DNA of 64,000 bases from Lunularia cruciata (taxonomy: Eukaryota; Streptophyta; Marchantiopsida; Lunulariales; Lunulariaceae). Positions 44,291-56,532 of the stretch are shown here, piece by piece (the first letter of the stretch is position 1; each line of letters begins with the position of its first letter). Below the pieces are notes generated by a model. The model did no database searches, was not told the DNA's origin, and saw only the letters and a program-made list of their open reading frames with translations. The translations under genes and the position numbers were made by a program. The stretch spans positions 61,532,593-61,596,592 of the forward strand of contig OX419759.1 in the NCBI GenBank assembly GCA_948567375.1, in the 5' to 3' direction.

Positions 44291-47200
44291 TGGCTGTGCA
44301 GGAAGTGATCCTTCACTTTCTAGCAATCACTTTACTTTCTTGAATTTAAAACTTATTTCAAGGTTAGCTTTAAAGTCCTCATCAAACTTTGGAATCCATA
44401 GATAAATTTAGAAGTTAGGTTTGAGTTCAAAATGCCAAGTTCAAGTCCTTCTAATTTCAATTAATATTGCCAAACTTTACAACTCAGGTCTTAATGGGAA
44501 GCTTTGGAGACACTACTTCCAATTGTACATAACTCATTCATTTTGTCACTAGAAATTTTTACTCAAAAGTTCCTCAAGATAACTTATGGATTGTTCTCCA
44601 AAGTTACGAGTTACACTAGGGAAGTAACTTCAGAGGAAATAGACAATTTCAAATGCTTCCCAAAAGTAATACTTTGAAGAATCTTGCTTTACTATACAAA
44701 ACAAAGAAAAGTTAAAAAATTGAAAATAGTGGTACAATAGATTCCTTAAAGGACTTCCCTATCATATATTGGCAATCAACTAAGAACATTGATTCCCTCT
44801 TATGGGAAGTTCTATTATAGTTAAGAATAAGAATCCAAGAGGATTTACAAACTTCTATAAGTTGTCCAATGATGGATATATACTTGAGATGATATTAAAA
44901 GTGTTCTAAATATCTTTTTCTAAGACAACCAAATTTTGGTGGATATTTAAGAGTGAACTAATTCCAAGAGATACAACCTCACAACCTCTTGTAAATTTCC
45001 AAATAGATGGGTACTAAGATGCTCATAGAGGTGAGAAAAATATTAAAATATAGTAGTTCACTAAACAAGTTGCAATTAATCTTCCTTTGGAGCAATTTGG
45101 CACTTGTGTCCTTCTTCATCATGTAAAGTCTACTAATACTTAACACATGATTAAATGATATATGATTCTCCCAATATCTATTACTACTATATGTGTTTGA
45201 AACAACTATATAAGGCCATTAGATCATAATTTATAAGGAAGGAATATCTTATATATTCATAAATTATACTTGAAGAATACCTTGAGAAGTAATCTTTGAT
45301 ATACTTATAAATCATTCTTGATTATCCACTTTAGGAAAGATAATTGGCTAAGCACAATACATGAGCAAAAATTGATCTATCAAAACATGATAACTACTTA
45401 GATATTTAAAGACCTATAATGATACTACTATCCTTGTAGAAAACATAACAAATATAAAGAGTAAATGATACTTCTCTCATAACCAAAGATATAATTGATG
45501 ACAAAAGGAAATAGGCTCAATATTAAGATTAACCATGGACAATAAAATTACTTTTGAGTATTATATAGTCAAGAGTACTTTCAAACACTTGCAAATCATA
45601 CTGGTTCAATGTTGGCTAATGAGTAGATGTGGATTTATGATATATGCACTTTTCACCAATTGCAAATTTCATTTCTCTCATGGAAATAACTCTTTATTCT
45701 TGTCTAAATGCACTTCTCCATCTTGAAAAGAGAGAGTTGTTAGTTGGTGTGGAGCTCATCCGTCAACCATGCACTTGTGTTCTAATGGTTGACCACACTA
45801 CTCTTTATTCTTCCTGCATCCTTTTTACATTGTTAGATATAATGGTTTGGGGTCTAAATGCATTCCATCTTGTCTTAATTAGTAGGATAAATTCAATCAA
45901 TATCAACTTTTTCCTACAAGGTAATAATTAACAAAGATTGATGTTTATAAAGTATTTGGTATGCTCTACTAAGTAACTTGTATTGAGAGATCTCCACAAC
46001 AAAAAAACATAGATATACCTTGAAGGAAAGAAAAATAATAGTACAAAGCACCAAGGAGTGCTAGAGGGAAATCAAGCCTAAAACTCAATGCAATGCATAG
46101 CTTAAAAAATAAAGCAAAACCATGACTTCCAAGCTAGTGCACAAAGGAAGGCTACAAAACAACCAACTAAAAAAGACCAATAAATTTGTTGCTAGACTGT
46201 GTGATAAAGTTACTCTAGTGGTATATAGTATGTGAATGTAGAAGGCCCTAGACATGATAAGCACTTCATTGCTGCTGCTCATCTACAAAGATCCAAGGCT
46301 CGAGAGTGCTATGATGCCCTTGAAACTCTTTGTTAAAAGTAATTGTTCAGTATGGTTTTGGAGACAACCATAGTTCTTTTCCTTTGCAATGAACCTCATG
46401 CTTCTTCCCTAAGTAGTCCATCAAAGTGGTGATAAATATACCCAAAAATCTCCAAAGCTATAGGAATAATAGTATCAAAGGTGAGTATGATGTATAATGA
46501 TTCTTTTTTCCCCATGGTCTCTTTATGCAATAGTGTTTGTCAAACATTGCATAGAGACCTTAGGTTTACAAGTCCAAACTTGTTAATGCAAGGTATGGAG
46601 CCCATGTGCAATTCTCACTCCATCAAAATTTCCACAAAGATTCTAGTTCCCAATAGAAGGCATGAGAATGTTGGGATATCCACTACAAATAGAGTATTAC
46701 TACCATTTGTTCATCTTCAACACATTGGTTTAGGCCACAACCTATGCTCACTTACTTCCTAGGTTGGGGAATGTATATGTAGTCTATTCTATCCTAGTAC
46801 ATTACTATCTCCTCCTAGCTTCCTATTTAGCTTTCACATGCCCTCCTACAAGGACATTTCTACTTCACTTTTGATATGTTGACCTTGTTAGGGGCCATAT
46901 ATGTTTCCACAACTATTACAAGAGTAATGTAGACTATAGAAGTCCTACCCATAGCCATGGGAGGATGTGGTCTCATACTACATGAGGCCATTACACCATC
47001 AACCTTTATAGGTACATGTGCCCAAGAGGTCTCCCTCCTAGCTGACAGGTTCTTACACCATGGTTGTCCTTTTTTATTCGCACCGATAACAATAGTAGAT
47101 TCAACTTCCCACAACTTTTAGATACATGTAAAATTAGCTCTTGATCTTTTGCCAAGCCTTGCATACATATCACTCCCAACATTTGTCAACATTGTATCAC

Positions 47201-50200
47201 TCCAAGAAGATTTAGGCAAACATCAATTAGCATATGCACACCCTTACCATCATGCTCATTGACATGCCATTATTTGATAGAGATAAGATTCTTTCTTGTG
47301 GGGAGAAAGGCTCCAAAGCTTTGCTCCATGCCTCCTCTTTTATAGAAGAGTTTTGCTTCATGTATAAGGAGTTCTCTATTACACTCTAATTGTGTTTGTG
47401 TCTCTCTCATCTGGCCTTATTAAGGTTTCTAGACATAAATTGCATGTTGTTCCACATATTACACAAAAATCATACATATTTTATGATGTGTTGTAAGCAA
47501 AGAGCTCATGAGAGTTCATAAATCCATTTATGATATGGTGGCTTAGCTCCTCCAATCATACAATCCCAATTATAGATGAAGTGGTGTTTGGACCTACCAA
47601 GACCACCTTCATACAAAGTGAGAGCAAATATTGTCACATTCACAAATGATTGGCATACTTTGTTTGATATAGTGGTTGAAAAATCCCCACAAGTAAAGAA
47701 ATTGGCACAAGCATCCTCCAAAGGGCCTAAGACATAGGTATTGTTGGAGAAGGATAAAAAGAGATATCATGGAAAAGAAATTGCAACACTTGTAAAGTTG
47801 TATAATGAGCTATGGCAAAAAGAGGTCTCCCTAGCATGTACCCTTGATAGTTGGTAACTATGTGAAGTTTCTTATGGTAAATGATGAATATACATTAAAG
47901 AAATTTTTATGCCATAGAATGTGTGGAAATATAATCAAGGAGGAAATGTAATATCTTGCTATGAAAAGAACACAATGTAAAGTCAAACAAGAAGTGGTAT
48001 TGAAAGCATTGGAGAGATCTACTTGGACCACATCCTAGTCAAGATGGAGATCCAAGGATGCTCTAGTGCTAGCAATAATCATCTTTCACTCCTTGAAGTG
48101 GCCATCAGAAATTGGTATGGAGATAAAAAAGAAGAAGAAAACAAGCATCTTAGCTTCAAGAAAATGGTATGTGAAACTACACAAAGAAATACATCCTCAA
48201 TGGAAATAGGGCAAACACCAAATTTCTCCTTTGATAGAGCAAGGAGAAAAGATGCACCAAACAAATGAGGTGCACTAGAAAGCAATATATTGATGAAAAG
48301 TAAAGAGAAGAGTAGAACAAGGATCTAGAGTAAATGGGGAGAGACAATCAAATAGGTGATCAAAGAATAGACCTAATAGACCACTCATTGAGAAATGCAA
48401 AGAATGAAGTAAAGCATGAGCAAAAATGGACTTTGTAAACTAAAGCTTCTCATCTTGCTAATAGTCATAGAGGAAAGAGAGGAGCTCCTCCTTGGCCATT
48501 GGATGGAGCTTCTATAATGCAAATAGAGTATCAATGGAGAAGTATACTAGTGCTTGGGATGCATGTTTATATTTCCTTGCTTAGCTAACCTCAAGGAGTG
48601 ACAAAGGCAAAGATGCTCTTGAAGAGTGCAATGGGACCATATAGACTTTGCAATCCTCCTAGCTATTGCTTGTGCACATATGGTCTACTCATCCTAAAGT
48701 GTTGACTAATCTCCTTGTAAGAACCTATTAATCCTAGAGGTGGTTTCATAGTGTCTTGATGCAATCCCATGGGTTCGTAGGAGAAAAGTCCATTGTGGAG
48801 AGATTGCTAATAAGGTCCATGTAGATACATCCCTACCTTGGTCATCAGCCAAGTTAACTCAAAATAAGAAGAAGAGCATGAAGCTATCGTAGCAACACAA
48901 GGATTCTAATATACATGCAAGGTCTAGGTAAACCAAGTAAGAATGCTTGGATAGGATCTAGAGAGTGTAACCAAGAGTAGTAGTTTGGTGAAGCCTAAGG
49001 AGCAAGGACCGGTATACAAAGATGGTCTAGGGGAGGAGAAGTTGTAGCCTCTGCCCTCATTCATAGGCATCTAGCTTGCCCTTGGTGCTATATCAGACCA
49101 ATGCATACTTATGGCAATCCGTGCAAGACTATGTGAGTTACTAGTGGAGTGTATGGAAGGGTATGCTAAGTGAATCATAGGAGGGATCTAGCTTGTAGTG
49201 GTGGAGGTATATAGAATTGAGAGAGAGATCTGACTTTTTACTAATGGGAGGTTTATAGAGCTAGAGAAGGAATCATGGTAAGGAGAGGAGGCTATGGAAT
49301 GGGACCTCCAAAGGACAATCAAGGAGATGGAAGTGAAACAATCAAGCTGAACCTAGAGCACAATAAGAGTGTGTTAAAAGAGTTAATGCCATGATCTTCT
49401 TCCTATTTGCACATATGAGGTGCTAGACAAGGAAACATTGCATATGGTAGTCCATCTAACTAGCTATGCTAGCAAACAATAAAGAGGCATCATAAAGTAA
49501 TATATTAAATGGAGTAGATAGAACATAATACATAATTGAAAAGAAAAAAATCAAGAATAGATACAATAAAATCTAAACCAAAAAAGGAAGCCCTTGTATA
49601 TCTCTTGTAGGGCCTCACACAAGTGCATAGTGGAAACTACATGGCTAGAAAATGACCCATAGCAAACATAACACACAAATATAAAAAAGAAGTAGATTAC
49701 AAGAGAAGGACTATGTACATAAAAATGACAAATAAACTGCAAATAGGAGAAGTGAGAGGAGCTTATTTGCAACCCAAAAAAGTTCCTACCTCCTCCACAA
49801 TGAACTATATGGTCACATTTGCCTGCTTATCCTCTCTAGCAATGTATCGCTTATGATCCAAACCACCCTACCAATTAACTTTGCAAAGGTGGGTCCCATG
49901 TTAGGCACTAACATTCTTATTTAGTTATCTTCTTGCTATTGCAATAACAACTTTCTTTTGTTGATTTAGTTGATAGTAGTTCAAGTTGTGCTCTCCATTT
50001 AAATTTGGTATGTGTCACTATTGGCTAGTGTTGTATCTCCTTGTGCTTTGGATGGTTAAGTAAAAAAATTATAAATTGATATACAACAACTACCTTGTAA
50101 AATAGAACATCAATTAATAGCTCCTTTAGACATTGGATGGTTGTTGGTTTTGAGCAAAGAGGTAGAATAGCCGATTGGGATGAACTAAGATATATAGAAA

Positions 50201-50340
50201 AAACTAGCAATGTGAGCAATAGATATTAAGTCACTTAATGTTATTGAAGAAGTCCAATTTGCAAAATCTACAGAATTGGTATCCTTGATGATTACTGACC
50301 AACTTGTTTCAAAGGTGTTTGTTTGGGTTGCTTTGCACAA
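44291..50340. other. AT-rich region without assignable gene
   Basis: About 6 kb with only short open frames on both strands (for example 46860-47114 minus, 48023-48268 plus), none recognised. No LTR pair, PBS or long tandem repeat was found. It is probably very old transposon debris. Confidence 0.4.
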
Positions 50341-50347
50341 GCTTATT

Positions 50348-50715
50348 TGTAAAAGATTGAGACCAAGGAGAGAAATAAGAGAGAAATAAGAGAATAGAAA
50401 GTGAAAATCACATTGGGACTCTTGAATGAGGGAAACTTTGAATGCCTAGCATGAGCTTCAGCTGTAGTATTTATAAGGAGTATACAAGGCTCTTGAGAAG
50501 CTTCTCAAGAGGCTTCCTTAAGCTGCTTTCTTGGAGTGCAAGCCAAGTTAACCAAGAAACTTCCTCCTAGAAGTCACCAATTGGCATGCACTTTACTCAA
50601 TACTTGGAAGGTACCAAGTAGCTTCTTAGATACTTCTAGATTATTCTAAGTTAATTTGGCCTATTTTCTACTTTGTTAGCCTTGACTAACTATCTATAAA
50701 CTCCATATTGTTACA
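50348..50715 (-). repeat. 3' LTR of element F
   Basis: 368 bp, TGTAAAAGATTGAG...CATATTGTTACA. An 18-bp stretch near 50370-50390 (GAGAAATAA) is duplicated relative to the 5' LTR. The palindrome array is reduced to one GAGAAGCTTCTC unit near 50493. Confidence 0.92.
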
Positions 50716-50757
50716 TATTTCCCCACTGCTATTTGGTGACATCCTCATCACCATTGA

Positions 50758-50925
50758 AGCTTCAAACCCTTGGATGGTTGTTTGTGCATGCTAGAGATGA
50801 GAAAGAGGCTCCCAAGTGGCATCATGAAGGGGACACTCTTTCCAGAGGACTTTGTACTTTGTATATTATCAATGGCCTTGTTGATTGTGGTGACATGCAA
50901 GGATATGATCGACTTCATACTCCTC
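50758..50925 (-). pseudogene. Chromodomain of element F integrase
   Basis: The minus strand reads EEYEVDHILACHHNQQGH, two stops, then YTKYKVLWKECPLHDATWEP, and after a further stop AQTTIQGFEA. Same domain and position as in copy C. Confidence 0.88.
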
Positions 50926-51099
50926 ATGATCATTGATAGGTATGGGAAGAGGAGAAGATTGGACACAAGAGGAAAAAGAAGATAGATTAAGAACAAAGGG
51001 TTTCAATTTGGAAATATGAAAGATAGGGTGGATGCATATGACAAGGCAAGACAAGTTGATAAACAATAAGAGAAATAATTTGGTGACATCAAAGGGTTC

Positions 51100-52130
51100 T
51101 ATCTAATTAAGAGCAAGTTTATGGACTTGGGTATCAAGTGCATGAGGTAGGTTACTAGACAAGAGTATGACCTTATCACCAACTTGAAAGGTGAGATCAT
51201 GATGATGGTGGTCTGCATATTGTTTATGATGATTTTGAGCAACAAGGAGATGAGATTTGGCTTTTTGGAGGGATTGAGATATGTTTATCAATAAGGTGGA
51301 AGTATGAGGAACATGAGATGGAGGAGGAGCAAGAAAGGAATCTGGAATAAGTGGATCTTGGCCCAAATTAAGGAAGAAAGGAGAGAATTTGGTGCTTGCA
51401 TGTTTGGAATTATTGTATATAAACTCAATAGTTGTAAGACATTCATCCCAATTGGTATGGTGAATGTTGACAAAGGCACAAAGTATATCATCCAAGGTGC
51501 AATTTTCACGTTCAATTACTCCATTAGTTTGAGTAGGCCATGGACAAAGAAAGCTTGGTGCCATGTATTTGGAAGAGTGCTTGCCAAAAGTTTCCAATGA
51601 ATCAAGGATCACAATTGGAGATGAGTACACAAGACATCCCATGATGCTTGAAGACATTGTCAAACTAAGAAACTGGCCTGACACTGGCCTTGTTGCATTG
51701 GTAGCTCTCACAAGATTAGACAAACTCTCTAACATCTTGTGCTATGTTGGGCCACCACCATTGGCATTAGAGGGTACCCAAGGTCTTATCCACACTAATA
51801 TGCCCAATGATTGTTTAGTCATGGGCTTCTTGGAGGCACACAAGCTAGACATCACGTTTGGATAGAACATAGATCTGATTCTCAAAAAATAGAAGGCCTT
51901 CCTTGAAGGAGAAGGTGTTATACTCCTTGTTGCATGCTACAAGATGACCTTGTACCATATGAAAGAAAGGATCTTATTGTAAAGCTTTCCTAAACTCAAT
52001 TTGGACTTTAGAGTTGACTAATACCATTGTGATTGTTGCCGTGATGAGATGATGCCGTGAATTAGGTCATTATAATAGGGCATCAAGGATGACATGGAAC
52101 CATTGGGTTTGTTCTCAAGTTTGATGTCAA
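51100..52130 (-). pseudogene. Integrase of element F
   Basis: A 210-residue open frame (51103-51735) covers the core's end and the C-terminal module: TQTNGVIERENCTLDDIL, ECLTTIEFIYNNSKHASTKF, LVAQNHHKQYADHHH, then LTFQVGDKVILLSSNLPH. The TNG...ERENCTLD segment contains the third catalytic glutamate region. The upstream zinc part (51760-52000) is degraded. Confidence 0.9.
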
Positions 52131-52438
52131 ACAATTGTAGTTGTTTGACATTGATGATGTAGATTCTTCATGTGTTTCAAATGTAATGTTTGCAACAAGG
52201 GCTCGAGATCAATTTGCATGATCACTTGTCTCCCTAAAAGATAATTCATCCATAACTTGGTGGCATATACCATTGCTAGTTGTTCTTGATCTCAAGCAAA
52301 GTAGTTCCTTTTTGATGTATTTAGTCAACAAGACACAAAGGCAATAGGATGTATCCCATCTAGGAATTCTTGCTACAACACAACTCCAATTGCAAAGTTA
52401 GAAGCATCAAAAGCAACCACACAAGGTAGTTGAGGATC
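52131..52438 (-). pseudogene. RNase H of element F, distal part
   Basis: Remnants aligned with RNase H of copies A and C (HKPLLQTLHLEHMKS-equivalent near 52150-52220). The domain is cut by the Z6 solo LTR and resumes at 53180. Confidence 0.7.
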
Positions 52439-53179
52439 TGTAATACTCCGAGGACAAGAGAAGAGAGAAAACACAGATTTCACACTCAATCATTCGATGC
52501 CCCAAAGGATCACCTTCTCTTTATTATATAAACAAAGAGGATCTCCTTCAAGGAAGCTCCACCATAGGATTAGGCACACAAATAGGCAACATGTCAGCAA
52601 GCTCCACCCTTGGATTACTTACTTGGATGGGTGACATGTTGGTCCAGGTCCTATCTGGTTGGTCAAACAAGCTTTCACCAGAGGGAATCTTTTAGTGTAT
52701 CTTCATATAGGAATCTTAGAATCACGTGGGTAAGGTACTATTGGAAAGCTCTTGACAAGACAAACTAGGGGGAGGGAAGGCCAAACTTTCTTCTGTTGGA
52801 GGGGAGGGGAATGTGCACATTTTTGAGGCCTAATTCATCCATTTAGGCCTCCAAAATTACCTTCTAAGATTTCAGGCATATTTTAGTTCCTACTCTATTA
52901 GTAGAAGTCCTCTTTTGGTGATACCTCTTTCTGATCTGTTTGGTCCATCATGTGTAACATCCTTCCAGATATTACCAAACCAATTCTCACCTTTAAATCA
53001 TATGTCTAGCTATTGGTTCTAAGGTTTTCAAGTCTATTTTGGTTTTTGCCCTTTTAGTAGAAGTACTCTTTTGGTGATACTTATATCTGATCTACTTTGA
53101 CCATCATGTATAACATCATTCTAGATATTACCAAACCAAATTTCACATCTAGATCAAATGGCTAGCTCTTGGTATTACA
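52439..53179 (-). mobile_element. Solo LTR, family Z (Z6), in RNase H of F
   Basis: 741 bp in minus orientation, TGTAATACTCC...GGTATTACA, perfect target duplication GGATC (52434-52438 and 53180-53184). Longer than its relatives because of an imperfect internal duplication of about 155 bp (52864-53018 and 53019-53172). Confidence 0.94.
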
Positions 53180-54080
53180 GGATCATATGGTTGAAGAATA
53201 GGTTTTGCAAACACCATATGTTTAAGCTTCTAGAATGCTTCTTTGTGCTTGGTGGTCTATTGAAAGCTTGAGTTCTTCCTCAAGAAGTTGGTTGATGGTG
53301 TGGCCCCATGAGCATAATAGTGGATGAGCCATTGGTAAAAACTTGCAAATCCATGAAATGCTTGTACTTTTATAGTATCCTTTGGAGTAGGCCAACCAAT
53401 AATGGCCTTGAATTTCTCTTCTTCCATCTTGTTCCCCTCTGATGAGATCTTGTGACCCAAGAAGGTAAATTTCTTTTGCCAAAAGGCACACTTTGACTTC
53501 TTGCAATAAAACTTCTAATGAAGTAGTCGTCTTAGGATTTCTTGCACATGATTTGCATGTTCCGCCTCTATCTTGCTGTATATTAAAATATCATCCAGGA
53601 ACACCACCACATACCAATCCAATAGCCCATCCAACACCCAAGGCATCTGATCCGTGAAGACTATTGGAGCATTATTGAGCCCAAAAGGCATAACTCTCCA
53701 CTCAAAATGCCCATACCTTGTGCAAAAGGTAATCTTTTGTACATCTTTTTTGTCAATGGAAATCTACCAATAGCCTCTTTGAGGATCCAACTTGGAGAAG
53801 TATCATGCATCACTCAATTGATCAAACAAGTCATCAATTCAAGGCAAATGATATGCATTCTTGATTCTTTGTTTATTGAGGCCATTATAATCAATACATA
53901 AGCGAAATCCTCCATCCTTCTTTGGAACAAATAGTACCAATGCTCTCTAAGGAGATGTACTATGTTGTATGAAAATTTTCTCCAATAACTCTACCAATGT
54001 TGTTTGGAGCTCATCCAACTCCTTTGGTGAGAGCTGATAGATTGGTCCATTCATTGGAGTATTTCATGGCAATAACTCAA
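53180..54080 (-). pseudogene. Reverse transcriptase of element F
   Basis: MGHKISSEGNKMEEEKFKAI, GFASFYQWLIHYYAHG and LRKNSSFQ (53257-53460) form the RT-RNase H connection. The catalytic box lies near 53575-53610 (VVVFLDDILIYSK-like), with palm and finger remnants up to 54080. Confidence 0.87.
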
Positions 54081-54488
54081 TCTTGAAGGCCCACAATCAG
54101 AGGGTAACCCATTCAACAAATCATCTAGAAACACATTTAAAAACTCTTGGACTTTTTGATCAATCATCACTTGGTGAAGAATTTGATCCTCCATGCGCTA
54201 TCATCTTGATCCACACCGCAAAAATAAACTTATCTTCCTCCAAAGCTTGCTCTATGATTGCTTCATTGACAAACTTCCCATCTTGGGACTTATCTTCCTT
54301 CAAAGCTTGCTCTTTGGCTACTTTCTTGATAAACTTTCCTCTTGGGGTTGACTATTCTTAGGTGTCCTACTCAAAGGTGCCAAACAACCTAATTGGAAAT
54401 TCCTACCTTGGTGTTAAACTTGAATTTGTCATCGATTCCAATCAAATTGAACCTTTGATGTTCAAGCCAAGGTAGACCTATAATGACA

Positions 54489-54782
54489 TCATAGGGCAAA
54501 TATGCTACTACAAACCTCATACACTCCAAATACTCCCTCCCAATCTTGGAAGTAACAAGATGAAGTATAGAATGAAGAACTCTTTCTACTATCTGCCATC
54601 ATCAATCTACTTCCAATTACTAGTTTGATAAGAATACATAATTCCTTTGCTAATTGCATAGATATGCAATTCTTAGAATTTCCAAAATCAATCAAAATCT
54701 TACAACCATGATTAGATATCATACCTTGCAAGTGAAGCAAACTTACATATGTCGAGCCTTCAATCCCATTGGAACTAATCAA
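54489..54782 (-). pseudogene. Protease of element F
   Basis: SLLHLQGMISNHGCKILIDF, then GNSKNCISMQLAKELCI: catalytic D-F-G kept, followed by GSRLMMADSRKSSSFY, then a frameshift before the end of the fold. Confidence 0.85.
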
Positions 54783-54895
54783 GTTCCTAATAGGTGGCTA
54801 GAAGATTAGGAACACAAGATTTCAGGTGGAATAGAAGATTTCAAGGCTTGATATCTCCTATTGGGACTCCTTGTTTCCTTGATGATTTCACTCCA

Positions 54896-55474
54896 TAAAA
54901 AACTATGGTGGAGATTCTAAATGGAGCAAGCTAAAAAGAATTTTGTTATGCCAATCTTGACATGGGAAGAATTTAGGAAGCAATAATTAGGCAATTTCAA
55001 GTGATAAATATTACACAAGCTGCATGAGATAAGTTGGCAAAGTGGAAACAAATTGGTTCTATAATAAGCTATATCACACAATTGCAAAACACCATTATGA
55101 AAATTCCACATATATTGGATGGTGAAGCTTCAGATCAATTTGTGATGGGCTTGAAGTCACCAACCAAATTGGAAGTGACTATGCAAGAGCCAAAACACTT
55201 GGAAGAAGCCATGCAATTGGTTGAGCGCTTTGATTCCTTGGTTGCAATAACTTGGTCTTGACCTCAACCTTCACAATACCTACCAACACATTAAACACAG
55301 GTGGAGGAGTTGGCACTAATAGAAATTGATGTCATCCAATAAAGACCACTTGGTATAGTAGATGGGGAAATATTATGAAAAATGGCAATTACTTTTATTG
55401 TCGCCAAATTGGACATCACATTGTTGATTTTCCACTCAAGAATGGACGTTCTCAACAAATTGCCCAAATGGAGT
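54896..55474 (+). pseudogene. Gag of element F, lying in inverted orientation
   Basis: Gag reads on the plus strand although the rest of F reads on the minus: LAKWKQIGSIISYITQLQNT, KIPHILDGEASDQFVMGLK, EVTMQEPKHLEEAMQLVERF, then the knuckle region Y-F-Y-C-R-Q-I-G-H-H-I-V-D-F (two cysteines lost) and QIAQME. Immediately outside, at 54890 and 55478, minus-orientation S sequence continues (protease on the left, leader on the right). Short inverted motifs ACTCCA (54890-54895) and TGGAGT (55469-55474) mark the breakpoints. Confidence 0.85.
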
Positions 55475-55489
55475 GCTACTCCATCCAAT

Positions 55490-56015
55490 TGGCTTGAAGC
55501 TAAGAGAATCTATTTTTGTTTATCTTGAAGATTTGTAGCCTCAAAATAATATTCATAGTCAAATACAAAATTATCCATTATGCTCAAGAGATTCTTGCAA
55601 TCAAATAATTTAGGTTTTGGAAATCAGATTTGCACTCCTCCTTCTCAAAGAGGTGCTCTCTCCATGTGTTGTTATCGTTGATGGTCTTGTTTATCCAACA
55701 ATTGAGTAAGGTGCTCAATTTCTTGTTGTATAACAATGATAACGTTGGGCATTGCGGCCATTACTACTACTCGATCACACTACCTCCAATCTAAATTAAT
55801 GTATAGATGCAACATGTCCATTTTTCTCCATAAGTTACTACAAGAAGTACCAAGGATCCTCGAACAAAGTGATTGCATTAAAAAAATTCTGCCCAAAGCA
55901 TGAGGTGATGAATTGCATGAAATGGTGCTTGGGTAGTATAAAAACACAAGAATCCCAATGGTTTGGTGGAAATGGATTTGGTGGTCTATAAATCCTATCC
56001 ATCGATCCCATTCCT
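55490..56015 (-). other. Leader of element F
   Basis: Colinear with leaders of A, B and C; non-coding. Confidence 0.6.
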
Positions 56016-56028
56016 ACTCTGATACTTA

Positions 56029-56398
56029 TGTAAAAGATTGAGACCAAGGAGGGAAATAAGAGAATAGAAAGTGAAGATGACATTGAGATTCTTGAATGAA
56101 GGAAACTCCAAATACCTAGAATTTTCTTCTAGTTTGGTATTTATAGGGAGCATACAAGGCTCTTGAGAAGCTTCTCAAGAGGCTTCCTTAAGCCACTTTC
56201 TTGGAGTGCAAGCCAAGTTAACCGGGAAGCTTCCCAAGAAGCTTCCTCCTAGAAGTCACCGCTTGGCATGCACCTTACTCAATATGTGGAAGGTACCAAG
56301 TAACTTCCTAGATACTTATAGAATATTCTGGGTTAATTTGGCCTATTTGCTCCTTAGTTAGCCTTGACTAACTCGTTGGTAAAATCCATATTGTTACA
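56029..56398 (-). repeat. 5' LTR of element F
   Basis: 370 bp, TGTAAAAGATTGAG...CATATTGTTACA, next to a PBS remnant (56016-56027, three mismatches). GAAGCTTC units near 56167 and 56225; TATA box in element sense near 56140. Confidence 0.9.
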
Positions 56399-56532
56399 TT
56401 ATCTATTGCAAACAATACCCAAACCCACACTAGTAGTAGTACATTTGGCAAACTATTTTGATACTTTGCAACTTATGATAGTTTTCAAAAGCAATTCATG
56501 ATAGCTTTTATTCCATCTCTTGTGAACATGCC

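Larger units (their letters stand above)
50348..56398 (-). mobile_element. Complete S-family chromovirus copy F
   Basis: Read right to left: 5' LTR 56029-56398, weak PBS 56016-56027, leader, gag (inverted block), protease, linker, RT, solo LTR insertion, RNase H, integrase, chromodomain, 3' LTR 50348-50715. Target duplication TTATT (50343-50347) / TTATC (56399-56403). LTRs are shorter (about 370 bp) than in other S copies because part of the palindrome array is missing. Confidence 0.93.
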
